64,000 bases of DNA from Actinomycetota bacterium (GTDB lineage Bacteria; Actinomycetota; Acidimicrobiia; Acidimicrobiales; Microtrichaceae), in contig JADJBW010000001.1 in NCBI GenBank assembly GCA_016703525.1, positions 62,001 through 126,000 on the forward strand, read 5' to 3'. The notes under the pieces are model-generated. The model did no database searches, was not told where the DNA came from, and worked only from the letters and a program-made list of their open reading frames with translations. Made by a program: the position numbers and the translations under genes. This document shows positions 36,161-46,408 of the stretch, in pieces. The first letter of the stretch is position 1; each line of letters begins with the position of its first letter.

Positions 36161-38298
36161 CTATCGCTGCGGCACAGCGACGGGGTGCCCCGCCGCCGAG
36201 GTCTCCCTCAGGTCGATGACCAACACCTCGAACTCATCGGCGAGCAGATCGCGCAACAACAGGTGACGGAACTGGAACCCGCCACCCACCTGCCGCAAGA
36301 CACCCCGCCCGGCCGCCCACACGAGAGAACCGGCCGGATCGCTCGGCAAGTACCCCGCTCGCTGCAACTCCCGGCGCTTCAGGCACTGCAGCAGCACGAA
36401 CCAGCCACCCTCATTCAGCCCGAAGATCAGCCCGCCCAGCCCGAAAGCCAGCGCACCCACCGACGCACCCACCACCGCACCTGACAGCCTGAACACCAGC
36501 GCACCAATCAGCGCACCAAACGGTCCACACACCAACCCGAACCCCAGCCCACAAGCCCCGACCGATCGTCTCGAGTCGTGCAACGCTCCATCGACCCTCG
36601 CGCCGGCACCCGCAACGACCTCCCCACGCGAAGCCTGCTGCAGGCCGAACATCGGCGGAAACACCAACCCGAACGCCAACCCGAACGCCAACCCGGGAGC
36701 GAGCGCGCCCGCCAGCCTCAGTTCCACCCAGCGCTCCAACGCGCCCGCCCATCCCGATTCAAGTACCAGCACCAGCGCGCCCGTCAGCACACCCATCAGC
36801 CCAAACACCAGCGCATCTGCCAGCCCGAGCCTCAGGTCCGACGCCACTGGGCGAACGAGCCGCCTCCGGGTCGGCCCCGCAACCGGCGCCAGCGCTCCCG
36901 CCAATCCGAACAGCCCGAGCGCCAACCCAAACACCAACCCAAACTCCAACCCAATTGCCAGCCCGCCAGCCAGCCCGAACACCAGCGCACCCACCAACCC
37001 GCCGGCCAGCCCGCCGGCCGCCGTAACACACATTCGAAGACCCCACGGCACCACCCGAGCGCTCAGGTGCTCGATGTAGAACGTGGTCGAGTCGATGTCG
37101 CTGTTGCGAAGCGTGTGAGCGATCCATGCGAGCCGGCGCCGCGCGTCGCCGTCGGGACAATGGGGGTCGGGTTTCGCGAGCTGCCCGCGGAGGTATGCGG
37201 TGAGGATCGTCCGCTCGATCTCCTCGCGGTCCTTGCCCAGCAGCGCCGCAGGATCGGCCATCTCGGCGGCCAGGCTCACCAGGAGCGGCGATCGCAGGAC
37301 CGAACGCGCAGCCGCCCCTTCATCCGCGTTCAACCGGAGCCATTCCGGTTGCCTCGACCCCAGCGCGTCCAGGTTGTGGGCCACATCCTGTTCGGTGAGT
37401 GGACGCACCTGCCGCGCAGGCCGAGGCGGCCTCGGGGGTTTCGGCTGAGGATCTGTTCGTACTCCGCGGTGCGGCACGTGATCACGAGCGGAGTGGGAGG
37501 CTCCGGTGTGTCGGGAAGACCTTCCAACAACTCGTTGAGCGCATTGAGGCACGCCGACCGATGCGTGTCGTGCACCTCGTCGAGCCCGTCCAACATCAGC
37601 GCGAAGCGGTGGGTGTCAACAAGCTCCTTCGCGCGTCGCATACCACCGAGTCCATACCCTCCGCCGTTCGGATCGTGGAGCCGGTCGACCACCCAATCCC
37701 GGATAGATATGCCCGGAGTCCACCCTGACAGATCAAGCAGGAGCGGGATGGGGGCTGCGGTGTCGGCCTCGGCAACATCGGCGAGGTGGCCGACGAGCCG
37801 GAATAGTTGGGTCGTCCTGCCGGCGCCCGACTCTCCCGCAATCAGCAACCGACAACCGGCCGATCGATAGGCATCCTCGATGCCGGCCGTGGCTCCGATC
37901 GCCGGTTGCACGTCGGCTGACCGGCGAACGAGTTCGACCGCTGGTTCCAGTCGAAGGTGGAGGGCGCCGGTGGACTCCGCGATCAATTGGGCCTGGCCGG
38001 AAACGCGTCGGCGAACGCTCGCCAATAGTTCGGCACGAATCGGCTCGGTCAGTTCGGTCTCTTCGCGGCGCTTATGGCCACGACCTCGCCAGACCACGTC
38101 CTTGAGTGAACGGTCGCCGATCTGCGCTACAGCGACGGGTACTGACAGCAGCAACCCGGCGAACACGATGAGTGCGATGACCGAGAGAATCGCAATATCC
38201 GCGAGAAACGGCCCAAACGAAAGCCCTGACAAAGCGGACCCTGTGGCAGGCAAAGCCGTCGCCACCGAGACCGCAACGACCACCGAACCGGGAACCAT
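36161..38298 (-). pseudogene. NACHT-type NTPase with glycine-rich membrane repeats (copy B), frameshifted
   Basis: It starts at the ATG at 38298. N-terminal membrane segment (IAILSVIALIVFAGLLLSVPV). The NACHT domain has Walker A GESGAGRTTQLF (Arg in place of the usual Lys), Walker B FALMLDGLDEV and LVITCRTAEYEQI. The frame changes at about 37425, between GRLGLRGR and VRPLTEQDVAHNLDALGS; copy A has 18 bases where B has 11. The rest is open: multi-pass region with repeated FGLAGGL/GALVFGL motifs, then YLPSDPAGSLVWAAGRGVLRQVGGGFQFRHLLLRDLLA. About 29 bp upstream of the start are identical to copy A. Confidence 0.78.
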
Positions 38299-38497
38299 CG
38301 GTGCAACCTACCCGACCGCGCTCCGCCGGTGCAGCTACCACTCTGAGCGTTCTTGATCCGGCCATCCCACCATGGAATGAAGGGACTCAATCTTCGTATG
38401 TGGAGCGGCACGGAGTGCCGTATATGGCGATGTGTGGCCGCCACGACGCCGTCAGGCGCCCTTGCGAAATGCAGCCGCGACCGCAAGCGCCGACGGC

Positions 38498-39937
38498 TCA
38501 GAGGCCGCACCATGTCGACAGCGCTGCGCCGAGGCCGGTGTCGGTCCTGTCGCCGACCCACGCGACATACCCGTCGGGCCGCACGAGCAACGCCGCCGGC
38601 GCGGGCACGGCGCCGACCACCGGCAACTCCCAGGCACCTGGGTAGCTCGCTTCCACCACCTGCAGCCGATCGCCGCCGTCCACATTCACGCCCGACCCGT
38701 CGCCAAGCACCACCAGCACCGCCCGCGCGTCGTGCAAGTACTCGTACAGGCGGCGCGGACCGTCCGTCGTCACCAAGTCGAGGTCGGGCGCGCGACGCCC
38801 GAGCAGCAGATGGCCGTCGCCCAGGTCGTAAGCGATGTCCAACCCCGAGATCATCGCGGCGGTGTGTCGCCGCGGCTCGTCCATCGCCAGCAGCTCGGTC
38901 ACGAACCCTCGCAACGCCCCGCTGCGGTCGTCGGCCGCGCCCAACGCCCGCTGCGCCATCGTGTTGTTGAGCACCCTCGCCGCAACCGGGTGTCGCTCGG
39001 CGTGATAGCTGTCGAGCAGCGCGTCGGGCGACGATCCGCTCACCACCTGGGCCAACTTCCATCCGAGGTTCACCGCGTCCTGCACACCCAGGTTCAACCC
39101 TTGCCCGCCAAGCGGCGCGTGCACATGCGCCGAATCGCCCGCGAGCAACACCCGCCCGCTGCGATACGACACGGCCTGGCGAGTCACGTCGGTGAAACGC
39201 GACACGTACCGCGGCGTGTGCGCGCCGTAATCGGTGCCGTCCACACGCACGAGCGCGGCGCGCACGTCGTCGATCGTCGGCTCGGCGTCGCGGCGGCTCA
39301 GGTCGGGTTCCACCAACGTCACCCCAACTCGACCGTTCTCGGCCGGACCCACCCCACCGCCGCCACGCAGGCCGAACGGCGGCATGTCGGCCACCTCCAC
39401 CTCGGTGGTGATCCAGCAGGTGGTTGCGTCCCAACCGGCGAACTCGATTCCGGCCTGCTTGCGGACCGTGCTGCGACCGCCGTCGCACCCCACCAGGTAC
39501 TGCGCGCGCAGCAGCACACCGTCGACCAACTCGACCAGCACGTGGTCGTCGTGCTGGGCGATCTGCGCGACCTCGCGCTCGCGCAACACCCGAACCCCGA
39601 GCTCATCGATCCACCCGGCCAGGATCCGTTCGAAGTGGCTCTGCAGTAGCGCCAGCCCGTACGGGTGCCGACTCGGAAAATCGCTGATGTCGAGCGGCAC
39701 GCCGGCGAACGCCTGCACCTGCATCGCCTGGCCTTCGGCGAGGAAGCGCTCCGCGATCCCCCGTTGGTCGAGCACCTCGATGGTGCGCGAATGCAGGCCC
39801 CGCGCCCGCGGGCTCTCCAGGTCGGCCGTGGCGCGCCGCTCGAGCACCACCACATCAGCCCCGGCCAGCGTCAGTTCGGCGGCCAGCATCATCCCGGCCG
39901 GGCCGGCGCCCACGATCACCACTGCGTGCTCATCCAT
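38498..39937 (-). CDS. FAD-dependent aromatic monooxygenase
   Basis: 479 aa from the ATG at 39937, with GGAGGAG about 12 bases upstream. Group A flavin hydroxylase: the GxGxxG motif VIVGAGPAGMMLAAEL at the N terminus, the DG motif LVGCDGGRSTVRK, and the GD motif VLLAGDSAHVHAPLGGQGLNLGVQDAVNLGWKL. The C-terminal thioredoxin-like domain is of the PheA/TfdB/rifampicin-monooxygenase type. It hydroxylates an aromatic compound with NAD(P)H and O2. The substrate is unknown; it could detoxify an antibiotic. Confidence 0.88.
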   Translation of the reverse strand: MDEHAVVIVGAGPAGMMLAAELTLAGADVVVLERRATADLESPRARGLHSRTIEVLDQRGIAERFLAEGQAMQVQAFAGVPLDISDFPSRHPYGLALLQSHFERILAGWIDELGVRVLREREVAQIAQHDDHVLVELVDGVLLRAQYLVGCDGGRSTVRKQAGIEFAGWDATTCWITTEVEVADMPPFGLRGGGGVGPAENGRVGVTLVEPDLSRRDAEPTIDDVRAALVRVDGTDYGAHTPRYVSRFTDVTRQAVSYRSGRVLLAGDSAHVHAPLGGQGLNLGVQDAVNLGWKLAQVVSGSSPDALLDSYHAERHPVAARVLNNTMAQRALGAADDRSGALRGFVTELLAMDEPRRHTAAMISGLDIAYDLGDGHLLLGRRAPDLDLVTTDGPRRLYEYLHDARAVLVVLGDGSGVNVDGGDRLQVVEASYPGAWELPVVGAVPAPAALLVRPDGYVAWVGDRTDTGLGAALSTWCGL

Positions 39938-40066
39938 GTCGGTGCTCACTCCTCCATCACCCCACCCTTCCAACGGCCCCGCCATTCCATCACTCCATCA
40001 GCCGAACCACCGTTGCTACCGTCACCACGTTGCGTTCGTGTTGGGCCGAACGCACAGGAGGGACCC

Positions 40067-41445
40067 ATGAGCCACGGATTTCCGGGCGGCGGGCAGCATT
40101 CGCCCGTTCCCCCCCCACCCCCGCCGAGTTGGGTGACCAATCCCGGAGACGCGCCGCCGCATCCCGGCCAGCCGGGTTGGCAACCCGCGCCACCACCACC
40201 ACCGCCGACGCCGCCGCGCCGGGGCGTGCTCGACACCATCGCCCCCGTTCACCACAGCCAGCGCAGATGGGTGTGGTGGCAGCGCTGTCTCTGGTGGACG
40301 TTGCTGTTGCCGGTCGCCGTGTTCGTGTGGGCCTGCACGCTCACCAGGGGCTGGCCACGCCGGGCCGCCATCGCGCTCGCGGCGGTCATCGCCGTGGTCG
40401 GTCTGTCCACCGGCGGCACCGGGAAGGACACGTCCAACACCACGCCGCGCGCAGCCGCCGGCAAGATCACCGCTGTCGCCGGCGAGACCACACTCGCGAC
40501 CCCACCGGTCGATCGAAGCGCCGCACCGACGAAAGCCGACGGCTACCTGGCGGCGCTCTCGCTCGACGGCGGACCACAGTCGCCGGCGGCCACCGAGGTG
40601 GTGACGATCCTCACCGGGCTGAGCGGCGAACCGGCCGCGAGCCGGCCGCAGTACGACCGCGACGCCTTCTTCGAGCGCGCCGACCTGAACGGCGACTGCG
40701 TGAACACGCGCAACGAGGTGCTTCGGGCGCAGGCGTTGCGGTTCGAGATGGCATCGAGCGGGTGCGTCGTGGCGAAGGGCGTGTGGTGGGACGCGTACTC
40801 GGGTGAGTGGTTCGACCAGCCGAAGGAGTTGCAGATGGATCACGTGGTCGCGCTCGGCGATGCCTGGGAGTCGGGCGCGTGGGGATGGACCGACGACGAG
40901 CGCCGGGCGTTCTCGAACAGCGCCGCAAACCTGAACGTGATCGCCGGCGGCGAGAATCAACGCAAAGCCGACCTCGGCCCCGCCGAGTACTCGCCGACCA
41001 ACCCCGCCCAGCGCTGCTCGTACCTCGTGCAGTACGCCGCGGTGAAGGCCGCGTGGGAACTCGCCATCAGCCCCGCCGATCTCCGGGCGGTGGTCGACGG
41101 GTTCACCGCCTGCCCGTCGGGGGCGCGACCCGCGCCGCCCGACGTGCCGATCGTTCCGGCTCCGACAACCGCACCGCCGACGACCGCTCCCCCACGGCAC
41201 CGCCAACCACAGCGCAACCTCCTCCGACGCCGGCCCCCACCACCGCCGCGCCCGTGGTGAAGCCTCAGCCGCTCATCCCACAGTCGCCGGGCTGCCACCC
41301 CGCATACGACCCATGCCTTCCGATCACCGGCGATCTCAACTGCGGCGACCTGTCCACGAGCCAGAAGCCGGTCAGAGTGAAGGACCCGACGAACGACCCG
41401 TACGAACTCGATCGCGAGCACGACGGCACCGGGTGCGAGGACTGA
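40067..41445 (+). CDS. Membrane-anchored HNH (DUF1524) nuclease with excalibur domain; one-base frameshift
   Basis: The ATG at 40067 follows CAGGAGGG. A Pro-rich cytosolic N terminus and one or two hydrophobic segments (WTLLLPVAVFVWACTL) are followed by an outer GmrSD-type HNH domain: RADLNGDCVNTRNEVL, then MDHVVALGDAWESGAW (catalytic His) and NSAANLNVIAGGENQRKAD. A Thr/Pro linker then changes frame at the C run 41189-41193. One more C there would join it to a C-terminal Ca-binding excalibur-like domain (CHPAYDPCLP ... LNCGDL ... DPYELDREHDGTGCE). Such secreted nucleases may use or destroy extracellular DNA. Confidence 0.8.
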
Positions 41446-41548
41446 TACACGTCGGTCGTGCCCATCGTTCGCTCGTGCTCGATCACCGACCACCAGCCGG
41501 GCAGGCGGGCGGTCACCCGGCAGTTGCCGCGGACCGCAGCGAACCACG

Positions 41549-42760
41549 TCAACGACGGAGTCGTTCAACGTTCGAGGCGACGAGTTCCGCGACCTGGGGG
41601 TGCTCGCACGATCGCACCGCAGCGGCAAGCGAGTCGAGCACGTCGGTCGCCGTCGCCTGCGTCTGCGACGCAGGCACACGCCAGCGACGGGCCTCGGCAA
41701 CGATGTCGTCCATCGTGATGTCGGCCAGGGTGCCGACGTCGTTGACGGTCATCGCGGCGCCGGGGCGAAGGGTCGGCCACAGCGCAGTGGGAACCGTGTC
41801 GTAGAGCGGCGCCAGAGTCAGGTGGCCACCCTCCAGCAGAAGGGCCACGTTCTTGGCGTGGCAGTCGGCGTTCGAGATTGCCGTCGTGAATGTCACCGCT
41901 CGCACCAGATCGAGCAGCGCACTTGAAGGGTCCTCCGCATAGGTGTCGAGCAGGTCGGCCGCGTGCCACCAACTCGGGGGTCCGGGAGTGCCGAACGTCT
42001 GGTACTTCGCACGGCCCCGATGTGCGAACGGGTCCATCCCGAGCGCCTGCAGCAGGTCCTCCTGATGAAGGCGTCGGGTCGTGCCGTCGATGTTCTCGCG
42101 ATCGAACCGCGACACGATCAGGACGTCCCGCGTGCCAAACCTTTCGCATCGGGCGTCGACCGACGTGAGACCAACCTCGCGGGCCAGCGACAGGCACGCT
42201 GCCTCGGCGGCGATCAGGCCGGGATGACGGCCGTCATCAACCTTGATGATGTGGGTCGAGGGGACGCCGTGGATGGGTCGGGCCCACCCGTCCGGCGTCC
42301 ACACGGCGACCAACTTGTTCTGCAACCCGGCAAGGGAGAGTTCGGAGTCGGCTTGGATAGCAAGCGGATACGTGTCGAGAGCGTCGACGGCCTCGGCGAG
42401 CGCATCGGCCGCATATGGCTCGATCGAAGGGATGCGCGGCACCGGATCGGCGGCGACGATCTCGAACGCACCCGCCACGTCGCGACCGTACCGAGCGACC
42501 AACGCGAACGTGTCCGACGCTGCAACGTCGAGCGCTGCAGCGAGCGCGTTGAGATGTTGGCCCTCCGGCAGGAGCCCGCGGACCCAGGCAGTCGCGTCCG
42601 CAGGCCGTGGCGTCACGGGCAACGAACACGACAGCACGGGTCGGCCAAGCGGAACGGTGTCGAGGATCTCCTCGCTGTACTCGCACGCGATCCCGCCGCG
42701 ACGACGGTGCAGCCGAGCGACGACCGACCCATCGCGACGGACCTCGAGCGGATCGTTCAT
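41549..42760 (-). CDS. hipA: HipA-family Ser/Thr kinase toxin
   Basis: 403 aa. N-terminal HipA domain (LPEGQHLNALAAALDVAASDTFALVARYGRDVAGAF), the SLAGLQNKLVAV loop, the catalytic segment ISNADCHAKNVALL with Asp and Asn, and LAPLYDTVPT with the metal-binding Asp. HipA phosphorylates glutamyl-tRNA synthetase or other targets and triggers dormancy unless held by HipB. Its ATG overlaps the hipB stop (ATGA). Confidence 0.92.
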   Translation of the reverse strand: MNDPLEVRRDGSVVARLHRRRGGIACEYSEEILDTVPLGRPVLSCSLPVTPRPADATAWVRGLLPEGQHLNALAAALDVAASDTFALVARYGRDVAGAFEIVAADPVPRIPSIEPYAADALAEAVDALDTYPLAIQADSELSLAGLQNKLVAVWTPDGWARPIHGVPSTHIIKVDDGRHPGLIAAEAACLSLAREVGLTSVDARCERFGTRDVLIVSRFDRENIDGTTRRLHQEDLLQALGMDPFAHRGRAKYQTFGTPGPPSWWHAADLLDTYAEDPSSALLDLVRAVTFTTAISNADCHAKNVALLLEGGHLTLAPLYDTVPTALWPTLRPGAAMTVNDVGTLADITMDDIVAEARRWRVPASQTQATATDVLDSLAAAVRSCEHPQVAELVASNVERLRR

Positions 42761-43020
42761 CGGTCGACGCGCGACGCACCCGCGGACGGGGCTGCAGGCC
42801 AGGTCACCGTCACGTCGGCGCCGAGCCGTCTGAGCGCCCGAAGTAGGTGTTCGATGAGGCGGTTGGTGCGGCCGGTTTCGATCGCCGCGAGGTACCCGCG
42901 GTCGATGCCGAGTTGTTCGGCCAACTCGGCTTGGGTCAGGCCGCGATCACGGCGAGCGGCAGCGACGGCGGCGCCCATGTCGCCGCCTCGTCGGACCTCG
43001 TAGACCACACGTGTGTTCAT
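42757..43020 (-). CDS. hipB: HipB-like XRE antitoxin/repressor
   Basis: 87 aa from the ATG at 43020. XRE helix-turn-helix: AAVAAARRDRGLTQAELAEQLGIDRGYLAAIETGRTNRLIEHLLRALRRLG. A short tail ends the protein. It binds HipA and represses the operon. TTGCAACAA-type motifs lie directly upstream. Confidence 0.92.
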   Translation of the reverse strand: MNTRVVYEVRRGGDMGAAVAAARRDRGLTQAELAEQLGIDRGYLAAIETGRTNRLIEHLLRALRRLGADVTVTWPAAPSAGASRVDR

Positions 43021-43022
43021 AT

Positions 43023-43100
43023 TGCAACAACCTACCGCCACACTCAGATGTAACAACATCGTTGCACTCAACCACCGGAGCGCATTGTTGCGATATTGAT
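43023..43100. promoter_or_regulatory. Cluster of TTGCAACAA/TTGTTGC half-sites upstream of hipB
   Basis: TTGCAACAA at 43023, GTAACAACATCGTTGCA at about 43050-43066 and ATTGTTGCGAT at about 43084-43094 share inverted TTGTTGCAA-like halves. This AT-rich patch is the spacer between hipB and the neighbouring minus-strand gene and is a likely HipB operator array. Confidence 0.5.
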
Positions 43101-43120
43101 GCATTCAACCGATGCGCCGA

Positions 43121-43861
43121 TCAGTCGCGCACGTTCGCGGGGTGGAACGAGCGCGCGAGGTAGGCCGCGACATGGCGGCCCATACGGCGCGCGAAGCGTG
43201 CCGACATCTCGCCGAGTCCGTGGCGCCGCTGCTCGCGCGGCGACCGATCTGCGATCGCGAACCACACCGTGCCGACCGTCGGCACCACCATCAGTAGCCC
43301 GGTACCCAGCACGAAGCCGGCGACCCGAAGCGCGTACGAATCGTCCACCAGTTGCAGCAGGTCGAACGCGACCGACCGGTGCTCGATCTCCTCGAGCCCG
43401 TGCCACTCCAACAGGCGGGCCATCTCGTCGGGCACCACCGACCCCAACTCCTCGGCGATGAACGCCGTTCCGAACGCCGCCGTGTAGTGCTCCAGCGCCG
43501 CGGTGATGGAGAGCTGCAGCGGCCCGGGCACGAACCGCTCGGCGCGTCGCACCAACGCGATCCAATCGGCGTAGCCGTCCACGGGAACCCCGTCGGCTCG
43601 AAGGCGCTGCCAGATCGCCCGGTGCGCCCGGGCATGCACCGCCTCCTGGCCGATGAACGCCCGAATGTCGTCGCGCTGATCGTCGTCGGTGACCCGGCCG
43701 CGGAACCTGCGCACAGCGTCGATGAAGAACTGCTCGCCGAGCGGAATGAATACGTGGCCGGCATTGCCGTAGGCCGTGGCAAGGCGGCTCCCTGCGAGCC
43801 AGTGCCGATCGAGTTCGGCGAAGTCGAACTCCGGGTGACGAACCGTGATCGCCGACGTCAT
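43121..43861 (-). CDS. Metal-dependent hydrolase family protein (PF10118-like)
   Basis: 246 aa from the ATG at 43861; upstream in-frame starts are possible. It is a helical, ferritin-like protein with metal-ligand motifs HVFIPLGEQFF, FIGQEAVHARAHR, LEHYTAAFGTAF and HGLEEIEHRSVAFDLL, i.e. repeated E...ExxH. A hydrophobic helix follows (AGFVLGTGLLMVVPTVGTVWFAI). Members are annotated as metal-dependent hydrolases of unknown substrate. Confidence 0.75.
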   Translation of the reverse strand: MTSAITVRHPEFDFAELDRHWLAGSRLATAYGNAGHVFIPLGEQFFIDAVRRFRGRVTDDDQRDDIRAFIGQEAVHARAHRAIWQRLRADGVPVDGYADWIALVRRAERFVPGPLQLSITAALEHYTAAFGTAFIAEELGSVVPDEMARLLEWHGLEEIEHRSVAFDLLQLVDDSYALRVAGFVLGTGLLMVVPTVGTVWFAIADRSPREQRRHGLGEMSARFARRMGRHVAAYLARSFHPANVRD

Positions 43862-44022
43862 CGCACTCCCCGATCCCCCTGCACTCCCCGCGGAGCGCAG
43901 CGCGCTCATCCTCTCGCGCCGCGCTCTCCTCGTCGAGCCCACGTCTCGCCGAGCCCAGCGGCGATCGCGAGCCCACCGGCACTGGCGAACCCGCCGGCCG
44001 TGACGAACAAGGATGGAGCGGC

Positions 44023-44967
44023 TCAGTCCGCGACCGATGCCGCGCGACGGCGCACCGTGCGACGGCTGGCCAGCACGAACGGCAGGGCGATCACCGCGAC
44101 CACCGGTACGAACGGCACCAACACGCCGACCACGGCCAAGGCCCAGCGGAACGCAAGACGCACCGCACGCCAGCCCGACGCCACGGCGCTGCCGAAACCG
44201 GCCGGCCCGTCGTCGGATTCGCCCAACGCCGGCGGCTTGGCCGAGATCGTTACCGTGATCGTGGCCGCGCCCACCTGGTCGGCAAGCACCGCCATCTGGC
44301 CCTTCATCGACTCCAGATCGGCCTCGCGGCGCGTGAGTTCACCCTCGATCGTTGCGATCTGGCCGGCGTCGCCCGCCTTCTCGAGGAATCCCCGCAACCG
44401 CTCGGTGCTGATCTCAAGCGCCGAGATCCGACCTTCGAGGTCGGTGTACTGCGCGGTCACGTCCTCGACCGACACCGATCGGCTCACCGTTTCGGCCACC
44501 TTGCCGAGCCGGGCCATCGTGTCGTCCACCATGTCGGGTGGCACGCGTAGAACCATCTCGGCCGATGCGTCGGAACCGGAGGTCAGGTCGGAACGCTCCA
44601 CGGTGCCACCGACCTCGGCAACCAGCGTGGCAACTCGCTCGGTCAGCGCGGCGACCTTGCCGGGGTTCTCGACTCGCAACGCGATCCGGCCCGTCCTGAT
44701 CCGCTGGCGCTCGGTCGCCGCCGCAGTCGCCTTCAACGAACCGCCGGCCGCTTCGGCCGCCTCATCCGACGACGCACCGCCGCCTGACGCCGATTGCGTC
44801 GCGTCGGCCGACCGAGCCGCATCCCCCGCCGATTCCACGAAACGGTCGTTCGCGCTGCACGCCGTCATGGCGCCCGCGAGCAGCAGGGCGACGCCGAGCG
44901 ACGCACCGACGTGTCGCCCGATTCGATCGAGCCGACGGAACCTCGCGATAACCGACGATGTGTTCAT
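44023..44967 (-). CDS. DUF4349 lipoprotein
   Basis: 314 aa. Signal peptide with a lipobox ending LLAGAMTAC, so probably lipid-anchored. The DUF4349 domain includes IALRVENPGKVAALTERVATLVAEVGGTVERSD, RVPPDMVDDTMARLG and a coiled coil (YTDLEGRISALEISTERLRGFL, then a second helix). A C-terminal membrane helix (FRWALAVVGVLVPFVPVVAVIALPFVL) ends in Arg-rich residues. Function unknown, probably envelope-related. Confidence 0.87.
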   Translation of the reverse strand: MNTSSVIARFRRLDRIGRHVGASLGVALLLAGAMTACSANDRFVESAGDAARSADATQSASGGGASSDEAAEAAGGSLKATAAATERQRIRTGRIALRVENPGKVAALTERVATLVAEVGGTVERSDLTSGSDASAEMVLRVPPDMVDDTMARLGKVAETVSRSVSVEDVTAQYTDLEGRISALEISTERLRGFLEKAGDAGQIATIEGELTRREADLESMKGQMAVLADQVGAATITVTISAKPPALGESDDGPAGFGSAVASGWRAVRLAFRWALAVVGVLVPFVPVVAVIALPFVLASRRTVRRRAASVAD

Positions 44968-45067
44968 GGCTCTTCGACGACACGGGCCGGTCGGAAGTTC
45001 CCGCCGAGCCCGCACGCTTGAACGGCCCGCTCGACCCGACGCGACAACCGACGAGGTCGGCCGAACT

Positions 45068-46408
45068 TCAGGGTGAGCGGTTGGCCGCCCACTCCAGCAA
45101 CAGCGCTGTCTCCTCGGCCGCCGAACGCGGGCCGTCATCGAGGCGGCGCTCGCGCAGGAACGCGATCGCCTCGCCAACCGCACGGCCGGGTCCAACCGAC
45201 AACAGCGCCATGACGGCATCGCCGTCCAGGGCGGGTTCCGGGTGCGCCAGATCCTCGGTCGCCGCCAGTTGCGCCACGCCTGCCCGCACAGCGTCGACGA
45301 TCGCTCGGCGTTGCGGCGTCGACGCGAGCGCGGCGGCGACATCGAGCAACGCGTCCATGTCGGGCACGGCCACCGAACATCGACGGATCGCGCCGGCCGA
45401 CGGACTCTCCCCCATCTCCCACACCAAGGCCAACGCGCCCACCGTCTTCGACACCGTGGCGACCACCTCGTTCGAACAGCGCAGGGCTCGCAGCGTCGCC
45501 GCCGCACGCGTGCGGGTGCCCAGCGGGGCCAGCAGCGTCGCGAGCCGACGCATCGGTTCGTTCGCCACTCGGGCGACGTGATCGAACCCGCCCTCGAACC
45601 CGCCCTCGGCATCAGCATCGGCATCGGCATCGGTATCGCCTAACTCGGGCACCAGCATCGCCAGGAGCCCCGACCGCTGCAGGAACCACAGCCCAGGCCG
45701 CGGGTCATCGACCGCCAGCAGCTTCGCCAACTCCTCGCGCGACCGTTCCACCGACACGATCGCCAGCCGATCCGCCATGGTCGCGACGGCCGCGGCGACA
45801 TCGGCATCGGGTTCGAGCCCGTACCCGGCGATGAACCGCGCGGCACGCAGCATCCGCAGCGGGTCGTCCGAGAACGACACGTCGGCGCCGATGGGTGTGC
45901 GCAGCCGTCGCGCTCGAAGGTCGGCCAGCCCGCCGAAGGGATCGATCAGACGAGCGGGTCCGGTCACCTCGACGGCCATCGCGTTCACCGTGAAGTCGCG
46001 GCGCGCCAGGTCGGCCTCGACCTCGCGGCTGAACTCCACCACCGGCTGGCGACTGTCGGAGCGGTAGATCTCCGAGCGATGCGTCGTGATCTCCACCAAG
46101 CGCGCCCCAACCTGCAAGCCGATCGTGCCGAAACGCTCGCCCTGGGTCCACAAAGCCGACGCGAACGGCGCCACGAGCGAGCGGATCTGCTGGGGCAACG
46201 CGTCGGTGGTGAAGTCGACGTCGGGGTCGTCGAGCGTGCGCCCCTCGAACGCGTCCCGCACGATCCCGCCCACCAGGAACAATCGGGCGCCCGCCTCCGA
46301 GAACGCACGGCCGAGCCCCGCGCACTCCTCGATCACCGGCGTCAACGCCGACGGCAACACCACCTCGGACGGCACCGCTTCAGACCAGACCCTGAGCGAC
46401 CGCGACAC
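45068..46408 (-). CDS. cca: CCA tRNA nucleotidyltransferase
   Basis: About 435-446 aa; GTG at 46408 or 46375. The nucleotidyltransferase head has FLVGGIVRDAFEGRTLDDPDVDFTT, with the GG helix and D-x-D. The neck has RRDFTVNAMAVEV and FSDDPLRMLRAARF. A C-terminal HD-like region follows, as in actinobacterial PcnA/Cca. It adds CCA to tRNA 3' ends, which is needed here because the local tRNA gene lacks encoded CCA. A stretch of Asp/Ala (TDADADADAEGG) near residue 260 is unusual. Its start overlaps the deacetylase gene. Confidence 0.92.
   Translation of the reverse strand: MSRSLRVWSEAVPSEVVLPSALTPVIEECAGLGRAFSEAGARLFLVGGIVRDAFEGRTLDDPDVDFTTDALPQQIRSLVAPFASALWTQGERFGTIGLQVGARLVEITTHRSEIYRSDSRQPVVEFSREVEADLARRDFTVNAMAVEVTGPARLIDPFGGLADLRARRLRTPIGADVSFSDDPLRMLRAARFIAGYGLEPDADVAAAVATMADRLAIVSVERSREELAKLLAVDDPRPGLWFLQRSGLLAMLVPELGDTDADADADAEGGFEGGFDHVARVANEPMRRLATLLAPLGTRTRAAATLRALRCSNEVVATVSKTVGALALVWEMGESPSAGAIRRCSVAVPDMDALLDVAAALASTPQRRAIVDAVRAGVAQLAATEDLAHPEPALDGDAVMALLSVGPGRAVGEAIAFLRERRLDDGPRSAAEETALLLEWAANRSP

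Noticed and set aside
45100..45125. Third copy of the GCTGTCTCCTC repeat
   Set aside because: Only 13 bases match and they are codons of cca; the flanks of the 18550/19749 repeats are absent.
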